The position numbers and the translations under genes are program-made. Shown piece after piece: positions 1-7,247 of a stretch of 39,276 bases of DNA. The stretch's first letter is position 1, and each line of letters starts with the position of its first letter. A model generated the notes under the pieces. That model had not been told where the DNA came from. It searched no databases and worked only from the letters and a program-made list of their open reading frames with translations. Origin of the DNA: a bacterium (lineage in GTDB: Bacteria > Desulfobacterota > Binatia > UBA12015); NCBI GenBank assembly GCA_030430245.1, contig JAUIFY010000018.1:1-39276 (forward strand), given 5' to 3'.

Positions 1-1569
1 GGAGCGGACCTGATGACCTTCAAGATGAAAGGCGCCGAGGGCCGCAACGGTTTGGAACGCCAGTATGAGACCACGCTGCAGGGCGAAACCGGGGGCACCG
101 TCTACCGGGTTGACCCCGCGGGCTACCGGGTGGAGTCGCTCGTCCGCCAGCCCCCGGTGCAGGGCGAGGACCTGCGCACCAGCATCGACATCGACATGCA
201 GCTCGCGGCCGAAAAACGCATGCGCGAATACGAGATGGCCGGCGCCGCGGTCGCGCTCGACGTCAACACCGGCGAGGTGCTCGTGATGGCCAGTCTGCCG
301 GACTACAATCTCAACGACTTCTCCCCCTTCCTTTCCAACACAGTCGCGGCGGACATCAACGACCGCGGGGCTTGGATCAACCGCGCGGTGCAGGGACTCT
401 ACCCTCCCGGTTCTTCGTTCAAGATTCTCGTCACGCTCGCCGGCAGCGTCGCCGTGGCCATCGACAACGCCCGGATGTACGCGACCCTGCGCGAGTCGGA
501 GGAGCGGCTCAAGACGCAGGTCGGCAGCTTGCGCCGAGACCTCGCCCGACAGGACCGGTTCTCCCAGATCGTCGGAACGAGTGCGGCGATGGCCGAGGTG
601 TTCCGGTTGATGGAGAGTGCCGCATCGACGCCCATCACGGTGCTGATCGAGGGCGAAACCGGGACGGGCAAGGAGCTCGTCGCACAGGGCATCCACAAAG
701 CGAGCGCACGTGCGGCCCACTCGTTCGTCGCGGTGAACTGCGCCGCACTCCCGGAGACACTCCTCGAGAGCGAGCTGTTCGGCCATCGACGGGGAGCCTT
801 CACCGGCGCGAGCCACGACCGCGTCGGTTTGTTCGAATCCGCGCGGGGCGGGACCATCTTCCTCGACGAGGTCGGCGAGATGCCGCAGACGATGCAAGCG
901 AAGCTGCTTCGCGTCCTTCAGGAAGGCGAGATCGTCCCGGTGGGCGACAACCGCCCCCGCAAGATCGACGTCCGCGTGATCTCCGCGACGAACCGGGACC
1001 TGCAACGCGAAGTCGCCGAGCAGAACTTCCGCGAGGACTTGTTCTATCGCCTCTCGACCTTTCCGATCCGACTCCCCGCGCTGCGCGAGCGACAGGGCGA
1101 CGTCGGCCCGATCGCATCCCGCATGGTCGAGAACATCGCCAAGAAGTACGACAAGCGAATCGACGGCATCGCGCCGGAGGCCCTCGGTCTCCTGGAAGGC
1201 TACGGCTGGCCGGGCAACGTCCGGGAGCTTCAGAACGAGCTCGAACGCGCGTGCGCCCTGGCCCGCAGCGGCGACCCGATCGTCCCCGAGCAGCTCTCGC
1301 CGAAGCTCACGGGCGCACCGCAAGCGGCCCCGCCTCCACCCGCGGTGCGTCCATCGGCACCCACGGCGCCCGCCACGGCCGGTGCCTCCGCCGCGACGCA
1401 CCCCGCGGGATCGCTCGGCTCCCTGCGGGAGGCGCGTGCCGCCTTCGAGGCGGACTTCATCCGCCGCACGTTGGAGAGCGAGGGCGGCAACATCACCCGG
1501 GCCGCGAAGGCGATGGGACTGTCGCGAGTCGCCCTCCAGAAGAAGATGAAGGACTACAGCCTCCGCTGA
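1..1569 (+). CDS. Chimeric frame: N-terminal part of penicillin-binding protein 2 joined to sigma-54-dependent activator (AAA+ and Fis-type HTH); 5' partial
   Basis: The frame is open from base 1 (the first ATG is at 13), so the true start lies upstream. Counting from that ATG, residues 1-144 look like PBP2: the GLERQYE stretch, the IDIDMQ segment at the start of the transpeptidase domain, and the active-site SxxK motif as PPGSSFK (S134, K137). The SxN and KTG motifs never follow. From residue 145 the frame becomes the last helix of a GAF domain (SVAVAIDNARMY), then a complete sigma-54 AAA+ domain with Walker A GETGTGKE, the sigma-54-contacting GAFTGA loop and Walker B IFLDE, an Ala/Pro linker, and a C-terminal Fis-type helix-turn-helix (GNITRAAKAMGLSR). 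The activator half would stimulate RNA polymerase-sigma54. Both parents are incomplete at the joint, so assembly error or recombination is more likely than a functional fusion. The domain calls are firm; the biological reality of the fusion is doubtful. Confidence 0.8.
   Translation, partial: GADLMTFKMKGAEGRNGLERQYETTLQGETGGTVYRVDPAGYRVESLVRQPPVQGEDLRTSIDIDMQLAAEKRMREYEMAGAAVALDVNTGEVLVMASLPDYNLNDFSPFLSNTVAADINDRGAWINRAVQGLYPPGSSFKILVTLAGSVAVAIDNARMYATLRESEERLKTQVGSLRRDLARQDRFSQIVGTSAAMAEVFRLMESAASTPITVLIEGETGTGKELVAQGIHKASARAAHSFVAVNCAALPETLLESELFGHRRGAFTGASHDRVGLFESARGGTIFLDEVGEMPQTMQAKLLRVLQEGEIVPVGDNRPRKIDVRVISATNRDLQREVAEQNFREDLFYRLSTFPIRLPALRERQGDVGPIASRMVENIAKKYDKRIDGIAPEALGLLEGYGWPGNVRELQNELERACALARSGDPIVPEQLSPKLTGAPQAAPPPPAVRPSAPTAPATAGASAATHPAGSLGSLREARAAFEADFIRRTLESEGGNITRAAKAMGLSRVALQKKMKDYSLR
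436..450 (+). other. Junction between PBP2-like and GAF/sigma-54 activator coding sequence
   Basis: Similarity to PBP2 stops just after FKILVTLAG, and similarity to the end of a GAF domain begins at SVAVAIDNA. The joint is in frame with no linker. Neither parental gene is complete across it. Confidence 0.6.
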
Positions 1570-1770
1570 GCCCACCGTGCGAGGAGCCGCGTCCACCGCG
1601 CACGCGCCTGAAGCGGAACGATCTCGAGCGAGCGATCGAAGGAATCGATCGCGTCGCGGTACCGCCCACCTCACGGAGCGCCGCCGGCGGCCGCGTCCGC
1701 GCGCCGATCGCCAGCGCGTCGAGCACCGCCGGCGCCGGACGCCACGCCTCGCGCCCCGAGCGAGAGCGGC

Positions 1771-2067
1771 TCAGGCGACGGCGGCGCGCTGCTCTTTGCG
1801 GGCACACCCGCGGCAGAGGCTGGTCGCGGGCCGGGCCACGAGATCTTCGAGCGGTGTCCGCTCGTGGCACACGACGCAAATTCCATAGACGGCCAGCGGC
1901 GCCGCGCTCGACCCAGCAGCGATGCGAGCCGTGGGAGACCGGTGGGCGGGCTCCGGGTCCGCGGGCTTCGCACCCCTCGCCGTCTCCGCCGCGGTGGTCG
2001 CTTCGATGCCCATCCCACCATCATTGTGGACACGGGCGGGGCTATGGCAAGTGGCGTAGAGCCTCAC
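1771..2067 (-). CDS. Small DksA/TraR-type zinc-finger protein
   Basis: The C-terminal 40 residues carry a DksA/TraR C4 zinc finger: YGICVVC followed by a PLEDLVARP segment and CRGC. The two CxxC pairs are the expected zinc ligands. The rest is Ala/Pro-rich and probably disordered, and the long coiled coil of genuine DksA is absent, so a DksA-like action on RNA polymerase is uncertain. The GTG at 2067 overlaps the TGA of the upstream P450 gene as GTGA, which suggests translational coupling and gives 98 residues. An ATG at 2013, preceded by a weak purine stretch, would give 80 residues. It is the last gene of the TetR > P450 > zinc-finger operon. Confidence 0.6.
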   Translation of the reverse strand: MRLYATCHSPARVHNDGGMGIEATTAAETARGAKPADPEPAHRSPTARIAAGSSAAPLAVYGICVVCHERTPLEDLVARPATSLCRGCARKEQRAAVA

Positions 2068-3341
2068 GCAGCGCCGGTCGCGCCCGCCGTCGCCTCGAGG
2101 GGCGCCGTCGGCCGGAACCGCACGAACATGTGCTGGAAGCTCCGCACCAACGCGGAAGGCGCCATGACCGGCCCCCCTTCGGCGTACGTCATGTCCGGGA
2201 TGCGCTTCAGGAGCTCGTCGAAGGCGATGCGGAGCTCCATGCGTGCGAGGTTGGCGCCGAGGCAGAAGTGGTTCCCGATGCCGAAGGCCAGGTGCTGCGG
2301 GTTCCGGGTGATGTCGAGCTCATCGGGCCGCTCGAACTGGTCCGCGTCACGGTTCGCCGATGCATAGAGCATCAGGATCTTCTCACCCTTCTTGATCGTC
2401 CGGCCCCGGAGCTCGGTGTCCTGGGTCGCGGTCCGGATGAACGAAACGACCGGGGACGTGAGGCGAAGCAGCTCTTCCATCGCGCCCGGGATGAGCGAAG
2501 GATCGTCGATCAGCTGCTGTCTTACGTCCGGCCGCTCGATCAGGAGCTTCATGCCCCCCGAGAGCCCGTTCCGGGTCGTCTCGTTGCCGGCCACCATGAG
2601 AAGCACGCAGAACATGATGAGCTCGTCTCTGCCGAGCTCTGCCTGCTCCTCGGAGCGGATGATGTCGTCGCGATGGGTGTTCTCCCGCTCGACGAGGGTT
2701 CCCTCCTCCTTCGCGTGAACGAGGATGCTCATGAGGTCGTCCTGCGGGTGCTTGCGGCGATCCTCGATGATCTCGGTGCAGTACTGGCCGTATTCGACGA
2801 ACGCCTGCGCCGCGCGATCCGCGACCCCCGGCTCGTGGAGGTTCCCCTGGGCGAGGATCATGGCGTCCGACCAACCGTGGAAGCGGTCGTAGTCCTCGTG
2901 GCGGATGCCGATCATCTTCGCGATGACCAAGAGCGGAAGGGGCACCGCGATGTCGTCGACGAAGTCGCAATGCCCGTCGGGCCCGACCTTCGCGATGGAG
3001 TCGCAGATGATCTCGCGCACGCTCTCCTCGAGCTTCTTCACCATGCGCGGGGTGAAGCCCTTGTTCACCAGTCGCCGCATCTGCTGGTGCCGCGGCTCGT
3101 CTTCGTCGATCAGACCGAGCTTCGCGGGATTGTCGGGGAGCACGCCCTCGCCCGAGCAGAAGATCTCGTTGTTCTTCGAGCAGTAGGTGACGTCGTCGAA
3201 CTTGCTGATGATGTACGCCCCCGTCTTCTCCGACCAGTGGACCGGATCGTTCTCACGGAGCCACCGGAGGTGCTCGTACATGTCCGTGTCCCACGTCCAG
3301 AAGTCGGACTTCCCGTAGTTCACGTCGGCTGGCGTCATCAT
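2064..3341 (-). CDS. Cytochrome P450
   Basis: A 425-residue soluble bacterial P450. Visible signatures are the I-helix oxygen-activation motif AGNETT (251-256), the K-helix ExxR (E290-R293) and the heme-ligand loop FGIGNHFCLG with Cys360. The sequence after the cysteine (ANLARMELRIAFDELL) resembles CYP124/125/142-type enzymes that hydroxylate lipids or sterol side chains, but the substrate cannot be read from sequence. No ferredoxin or reductase gene lies nearby, so electrons must come from elsewhere. The ATG at 3341 is chosen because a GAGG ribosome-binding site sits just upstream, overlapping the TetR stop. A longer open frame would run into the TetR gene. The 10-nt gap to the TetR gene implies co-transcription and probable control by that repressor. 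Confidence 0.93.
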   Translation of the reverse strand: MMTPADVNYGKSDFWTWDTDMYEHLRWLRENDPVHWSEKTGAYIISKFDDVTYCSKNNEIFCSGEGVLPDNPAKLGLIDEDEPRHQQMRRLVNKGFTPRMVKKLEESVREIICDSIAKVGPDGHCDFVDDIAVPLPLLVIAKMIGIRHEDYDRFHGWSDAMILAQGNLHEPGVADRAAQAFVEYGQYCTEIIEDRRKHPQDDLMSILVHAKEEGTLVERENTHRDDIIRSEEQAELGRDELIMFCVLLMVAGNETTRNGLSGGMKLLIERPDVRQQLIDDPSLIPGAMEELLRLTSPVVSFIRTATQDTELRGRTIKKGEKILMLYASANRDADQFERPDELDITRNPQHLAFGIGNHFCLGANLARMELRIAFDELLKRIPDMTYAEGGPVMAPSALVRSFQHMFVRFRPTAPLEATAGATGAA

Positions 3342-3351
3342 CTCTCGAACC

Positions 3352-4005
3352 TCACTTGCTTCGCAGGGGCGCCGTGACGGGCTCACCCGCCCGGATCGCG
3401 CCCCAGATGAACGATGCCGCGCGGCGAAGCCGCTCGGCGATCGGGTAGCTCTCGTCGGAAAGCCATTGGGTGACGGTGGCGTGGAAGGCACCCAGGACCA
3501 TCTCGGCGAGGAACTCGGCCTCCTGGTCGGTGCGCACCTCCCCCTGCAGCTGGCCCTCCAGGATCCGGGCGGTGAGGGGACGGCGCAGGCTCTCGAAGTA
3601 GGGCGCGGCGTCCTCGGGGCGAGCGCCCGCCCGGAGCATCTCCAGCATGACCTCGCGCGCCACCTTCTGGTGCTCGGTGATCATCGAGCTCGCCTGCTCG
3701 GCGAGGCCCTCGAGCTGCTCGCGAACGCTGCGATCCGCCCCGAGGTTCTCCTCGACCAGGGCCTCGATCGCGGTCGCCACGGCCGCCGTGATCTCGGCCA
3801 GTAGCCCGCTCTTGCTCTGGAAGTGGTTGAAGAAGGTGGCCGGGGCGATGTCGGCCGCGGTCGCGATCTGCTCGACCGTCGTCGCCTCGAACCCCTGATC
3901 CGCGACGAGCTCCAGCGTGGCATCGACCACGCGCTCGCGAAGCTCGAGCCGCCGCCGCTCGCGGCGGCCGAGGAAGGAGACCTTCGGAGATGGGAGAGTC
4001 GCCAT
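3352..4005 (-). CDS. TetR/AcrR family transcriptional regulator
   Basis: A 217-residue one-component regulator. The N-terminal third is a TetR helix-turn-helix: RERVVDATLELVADQGF, then TTVEQIATAADIAPATFFNHFQSK, with the recognition helix at IAPATFFNHF. The C-terminal two thirds are an all-helical ligand and dimerisation region without a family-specific motif I recognise. It is first in an operon with the P450 gene (10-nt gap) and divergent from OsmC. The 141-bp intergenic stretch carries short inverted repeats that could be its operator. Autoregulation together with control of the P450 is the natural inference; the ligand is unknown. Confidence 0.92.
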   Translation of the reverse strand: MATLPSPKVSFLGRRERRRLELRERVVDATLELVADQGFEATTVEQIATAADIAPATFFNHFQSKSGLLAEITAAVATAIEALVEENLGADRSVREQLEGLAEQASSMITEHQKVAREVMLEMLRAGARPEDAAPYFESLRRPLTARILEGQLQGEVRTDQEAEFLAEMVLGAFHATVTQWLSDESYPIAERLRRAASFIWGAIRAGEPVTAPLRSK

Positions 4006-4042
4006 GGAGAGAGATCCCCAAACTTGGAGGCGACTATACGTT

Positions 4043-4056
4043 TGGAGACCTCTCCA
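4043..4056. promoter_or_regulatory. Inverted repeat, candidate TetR operator
   Basis: TGGAGA and TCTCCA arms separated by CC form a 14-bp dyad in the short region between divergent tetR-P450 and osmC. Position and symmetry suit a TetR-family operator. There is no direct evidence of binding. Confidence 0.35.
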
Positions 4057-4068
4057 GTAAACCCCAAC

Positions 4069-4076
4069 AAACGTTT
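4069..4076. promoter_or_regulatory. AAACGTTT palindrome, second candidate operator
   Basis: A perfect 8-bp palindrome within a 14-bp near-palindrome (4067-4080 region), in an AT-richer patch of the divergent promoter region. A related ATACGTTTGG occurs about 30 bp upstream. It could be a second half of the operator region or part of a promoter. Confidence 0.3.
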
Positions 4077-4146
4077 ATTTCGATCCCGCCCCTGGTCGTG
4101 CCGTGGTGGCTCTGGCAGAAGGTCCTCCAGAAATCGGGAGGGTGAG

Positions 4147-4599
4147 ATGGCGAATTCGCACGAGTTCGAGGCAGAGCTGGTCTGGGAGAAGGGCGCGGAG
4201 GGCGAGAGGCGGGGCAACCACGCGGTTCGCTTCGAAGGGCGCCCCGACCTCGAGGTCTCTGCCGCGCCGCAGTACAACGGCGACCCCGGCTGCCTGAACC
4301 CCGAGGAGCTGTTCCTCTCGTCGCTCGTCTCCTGCCAGATGCTGACGTACCTCGCGATGGCGCAGCATGGCGGCATCGACGTTCTGGCCTACGAGGACCA
4401 CGCGACCGCGACCCTGGCGATCGCCGATCGCCGCATGCGCATCACCCAGGTGACGCTTCGCCCGCGGATCCGGCTCGCGGCCGACGCGGATCCCGACAAG
4501 GCGCGACGACTCGTGGACCGCGCGCACCAGGGCTGCTTCATCGCGAACTCCGTCGGCTGCGAGGTCCTGATCGAGGCCGACGTCGCGGTCGACGCATAG
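4147..4599 (+). CDS. OsmC/Ohr family protein
   Basis: A 150-residue OsmC-like protein. The two conserved redox cysteines of the family are in place: Cys63 in LVSCQMLTYL and Cys130 in AHQGCFIANSV. The segment NPEELFLSSLVSC is the classic family signature. Members reduce organic hydroperoxides through a thiol mechanism, although many are uncharacterised. The start at 4147 follows a clear GGGAGGGTGAG ribosome-binding site. A longer in-frame opening from 3823 runs through the regulatory region and is rejected. Divergence from the TetR-P450 operon hints at a shared signal, such as oxidised lipid, but this is inference. Confidence 0.9.
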   Translation: MANSHEFEAELVWEKGAEGERRGNHAVRFEGRPDLEVSAAPQYNGDPGCLNPEELFLSSLVSCQMLTYLAMAQHGGIDVLAYEDHATATLAIADRRMRITQVTLRPRIRLAADADPDKARRLVDRAHQGCFIANSVGCEVLIEADVAVDA

Positions 4600-4661
4600 G
4601 GGCCTGGCGGGCCCCGCGTCCAATGCTAGTGTCCCCAGGCTACGAGCGGAGGAGAACGATC

Positions 4662-4775
4662 ATGTCCGAAGAAAACCACGGTCACGAGCCCGAAGACGAC
4701 ATCTCCCAGATGATGTACATCATCGCTGGCGTCCTGCTCGCGTCGATGGTCCTCGGCTACCTCGTCGCCTTCTGA
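4662..4775 (+). CDS. 37-residue single-span membrane microprotein
   Basis: ATG at 4662 follows a very good GGAGGAGA ribosome-binding site with 5-7 nt spacing. The 37 codons encode a hydrophilic, His/Glu-rich N-terminus (MSEENHGHEPEDD) and one hydrophobic helix (MYIIAGVLLASMVLGYLVAF) ending directly at the stop. It lies 62 nt downstream of OsmC on the same strand and may be co-transcribed. The design suggests a small tail-anchored-like inner-membrane protein. I do not recognise a family. Confidence 0.6.
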   Translation: MSEENHGHEPEDDISQMMYIIAGVLLASMVLGYLVAF

Positions 4776-4797
4776 GCCGAGCGCGAGGCCTCACCGT

Positions 4798-4813
4798 CTC
4801 GCCCCGCGGCGAG
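4798..4813 (+). terminator. Weak hairpin after the microprotein gene
   Basis: CTCGCC and GGCGAG arms with a 4-nt loop lie 22 nt past the stop of the 37-residue gene. There is no proper T-tract, so the terminator assignment is tentative. Confidence 0.25.
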
Positions 4814-4885
4814 CGGCCTTCTCCGCCGCCGCGAGAACGACGCCCCCGGTTCCCCGCCGCCCGCGATCTGCGCTAAGCAACGCGG

Positions 4886-5872
4886 ATGGCAGGAAAGCTG
4901 GCGGCGAGTCTTCCCATCCCCCCTTCGGTCCCGGCCTCGCAGCGCGCCGCGCGGCGCGCCGAGGAGCTCGGCTACGAGAGCCTGTGGATCGCCGACTCCG
5001 GTGGGCCGGACCCCTTCGTGGTCGCCGCGGCGGCCGCCGCCGTCACCTCCGAGGTGAGGATCGGGACGGCCGTCATCCCCGCCTACACGCGGACGCCGCC
5101 GGTGATCTCGGCCGCGGCGGCGTCGTGCGCCGAGCTCGCTCCCGGTCGGTTCATCCTCGGCATCGGCGCCTCCAGCGAGAACATCGTCCAGAAGTGGAGC
5201 GGCATTCCCTTTAAGCGCCCACTCTCGCGCGTCCGCGAAACGGTCACGGTCGTGCGCGGCATTCTCGCCGGAGAGAAGAGCGACCTGTCGGGCCGCACCC
5301 TCGCGTCGCACGGCTACCGCCTGCAGATGGCCACGCCGAGCCCCCCGATCCCGATCCACGTGGGCGCGCTCGGCCCGCCCATGCTCGAGCTCGCGGGCGA
5401 GATCGCGGACGGGGTCACCCTGAACATGATGCCGGTCTCGGCCGTGCCGCGGATGCTCGAGCACGTCGGCATCGGTGCCGCGAAGAGCGGTCGCTCGGTG
5501 ACCGACCTCGAGATCGTGTCGCGCTTCATGGTGTGCGTGACGGACGACCGCGAGAGCGCGCGCAGCTTCATGCGCGCCTTCTTCGGGCCCTACTTCGCCA
5601 CGTCGGTCTACAACCGGTTCGTCGCCTGGTGCGGCTTCGAACAGCAGGCGCACGAGATCCTCGCGGGCTGGCAAGCGAAGGATCGCGCCCGCGTCGGCGC
5701 GGCGGTGACCGACGACATGATCGACAGCATCGCGATCATCGGGCCGGCCGAGGAGTGCCGAGAGAAGCTCGAAGCGTTCCGCGAGGCCGGGGTCACGACG
5801 CCCATGATCAATCCGATCGCGGGAGACGAGACCGCGGCTCTGGCGATGTTCGAGGCGCTCGCACCACGGTAG
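4886..5872 (+). CDS. LLM-class flavin-dependent oxidoreductase, probably F420-type
   Basis: A 328-residue luciferase-like TIM-barrel protein. Family features are RAEELGYESLWIADS near the N-terminus, a VTSEVRIGTAV strand, the ELAPGRFILGIGAS stretch, and PIPIHVGALGPPMLELAGEIADGV, in which G-A-LG and ADG contribute to cofactor binding. The C-terminal ECREKLEAFREAGVTTPMI matches the usual end of F420-dependent members. Such enzymes perform hydride transfers or monooxygenations in secondary or lipid metabolism; the substrate is unknown. The start is supported by homology layout rather than by a strong ribosome-binding site. It is convergent with the phosphotransferase gene. Confidence 0.88.
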   Translation: MAGKLAASLPIPPSVPASQRAARRAEELGYESLWIADSGGPDPFVVAAAAAAVTSEVRIGTAVIPAYTRTPPVISAAAASCAELAPGRFILGIGASSENIVQKWSGIPFKRPLSRVRETVTVVRGILAGEKSDLSGRTLASHGYRLQMATPSPPIPIHVGALGPPMLELAGEIADGVTLNMMPVSAVPRMLEHVGIGAAKSGRSVTDLEIVSRFMVCVTDDRESARSFMRAFFGPYFATSVYNRFVAWCGFEQQAHEILAGWQAKDRARVGAAVTDDMIDSIAIIGPAEECREKLEAFREAGVTTPMINPIAGDETAALAMFEALAPR

Positions 5873-5880
5873 ACGACGGC

Positions 5881-5894
5881 GCCCGGATCCGGGC
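5881..5894. terminator. Perfect GC palindrome between convergent genes
   Basis: GCCCGGATCCGGGC is a perfect 14-bp palindrome centred in the 24-bp gap between the converging LLM and phosphotransferase genes. It could act as a bidirectional stem, but neither side has a T-tract. Confidence 0.3.
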
Positions 5895-5896
5895 CC

Positions 5897-6943
5897 CTAG
5901 GCGTCGCCCTGCGCGAGGCGCCAGGCGGCGTCCGCGATGCCCCGCGCCATCCGGCCGACGTCGGCCGCATTGTCGGAGCTCGCGTTTCCCTGCTTCGCCC
6001 GCATGACGATGCCCTGGACGATCGCGGCCATGCGGAACATCGAGAACACGATGAAGAACTCGAGATTCTCGATCCGCTCCCGGCCCGTGCGCTCGGCGTA
6101 CGTCTGCGCGTACTCCGCAACGCTCGGGATGCCGTCCGGCATGGACGCGAGCCCCCCCACAGCGCCCGCCGAAGTCGGCATGTAGAATCCCTGAACGTTG
6201 TAGCCGAGATCGGCGAGCGGATGCCCGATCGTCGAGAGCTCCCAGTCGAGGACCGCAACGGGTCGGGGCTCGGTCGGGTGGTAGATCATGTTCTCGAGCC
6301 GGAAGTCGCCGTGCGCGATCGACACCTCGTCGCCGTCGGGCAGATTCCTTGGCAGCCAGTCCACGAGCGCGTCGAACGACGGGATCTCCTCGGTCTTCGA
6401 AGCCTCGTATTGCTTGATCCACCGGGCCGTCTGGCGCTGGATGTAGTTCCCGGGCCGGCCGTAGTCACCGAGTCCGACCGCCTCGTGGTCGACCAGATGC
6501 AGCTTCGCCATCGTGTCGTTCATCGAGTCGTAGATGGCGGCGCGCTCCGACGGCTCCATGCCGGGCAGCGTCGCATCGCGAAAGATCCGACCATCCACGC
6601 ACTCCATCACGTAGAACATCTGCCCGATCACGGCGTCGTCCTCGCAGAGGACGACCATCCGCGGCACGGGCACGTCCGTGTCGGCGAGCGCCTTCATGAC
6701 GCGATACTCGCGATCGACGGCGTGGGCCGACGGAAGGAGCTTTCCGGGCGGCTTCTTTCGCATCACGTAGCGCTTTCCGCCGGACTCGATCAGGAACGTC
6801 GGGTTCGATTGGCCACCCGCGAACTGCCCGATACGGACATCGCCCTCGAAACCATCGGCGTGATTCCTGAGATACGTGGCGAGGGCACCTTCGTCGAAGC
6901 GATGGCGCTCACGAACGGGACCGACGTCGGCTGGCTGGCTCAT
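5897..6943 (-). CDS. APH/choline-kinase-type phosphotransferase family protein (ACAD10/11-like)
   Basis: A 348-residue protein of the aminoglycoside phosphotransferase fold. It has the nucleotide-loop region GGQSNPTFLIESGGKRYVMRKKP, the Brenner catalytic motif HGDFRLEN (Asp213) and the metal-binding VLDWE (Asp233). The KLLPSAHAVDREYRVMKAL segment is typical of the subfamily related to the N-terminal kinase domain of ACAD10/ACAD11, which phosphorylates 4-hydroxyacyl-CoAs for beta-oxidation. That reaction is inferred from family. I chose the ATG at 6943 because AGGA lies about 9 nt upstream; an ATG 18 nt earlier lacks this. No acyl-CoA dehydrogenase lies beside it here. Confidence 0.87.
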   Translation of the reverse strand: MSQPADVGPVRERHRFDEGALATYLRNHADGFEGDVRIGQFAGGQSNPTFLIESGGKRYVMRKKPPGKLLPSAHAVDREYRVMKALADTDVPVPRMVVLCEDDAVIGQMFYVMECVDGRIFRDATLPGMEPSERAAIYDSMNDTMAKLHLVDHEAVGLGDYGRPGNYIQRQTARWIKQYEASKTEEIPSFDALVDWLPRNLPDGDEVSIAHGDFRLENMIYHPTEPRPVAVLDWELSTIGHPLADLGYNVQGFYMPTSAGAVGGLASMPDGIPSVAEYAQTYAERTGRERIENLEFFIVFSMFRMAAIVQGIVMRAKQGNASSDNAADVGRMARGIADAAWRLAQGDA

Positions 6944-7155
6944 GTCCGCGGTTCCTACCATGCGATCCGCACGGGAACAGCACTCGCCGCGGCGCCCCTT
7001 CGTGGGCCGCCTCGAGCGATCGTCTTGTGATTGACAAGTCCGCCTCGATCGTTGCTTGACGGCCGATCATGACGGCACGTCAACCGCTGGCAAGCGGCGG
7101 ACGCCCCTCCCGGCCCCGGCCTGCGGACGTGTCAGGGGCCGCGGCATGGTCAGAA

Positions 7156-7173
7156 CCTTGACCTGAATCAAGG
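7156..7173 (+). promoter_or_regulatory. FNR/Anr-type (CRP-FNR superfamily) binding site
   Basis: CCTTGA and TCAAGG arms enclose the core TTGAC-CTGA-ATCAA, matching the FNR/Anr/DNR consensus TTGAT-N4-ATCAA at 9 of 10 fixed positions. Placed at the usual -41.5 it predicts a transcript start near 7206, just upstream of the kinase ATG at 7248. No convincing -10 was found. Confidence 0.45.
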
Positions 7174-7247
7174 CGGAAAGGCCCCGTTTTTCGTGTGCGC
7201 CGATGGCACCCGGCTTGCGTCCCTCCCGCGGCAGGATCTCTGACACG

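Noticed and set aside
372..3377. A 1001-codon open frame on the plus strand
   Set aside because: It runs out of frame through the sigma-54 activator and antisense through the P450. The translation is Arg/Pro-rich with no domain and the frame is an effect of high GC at third positions.
7203..7247. Earlier ATG for the histidine kinase
   Set aside because: No ribosome-binding site at suitable distance, and the FNR-like site predicts transcription starting at about 7206. It cannot be excluded.
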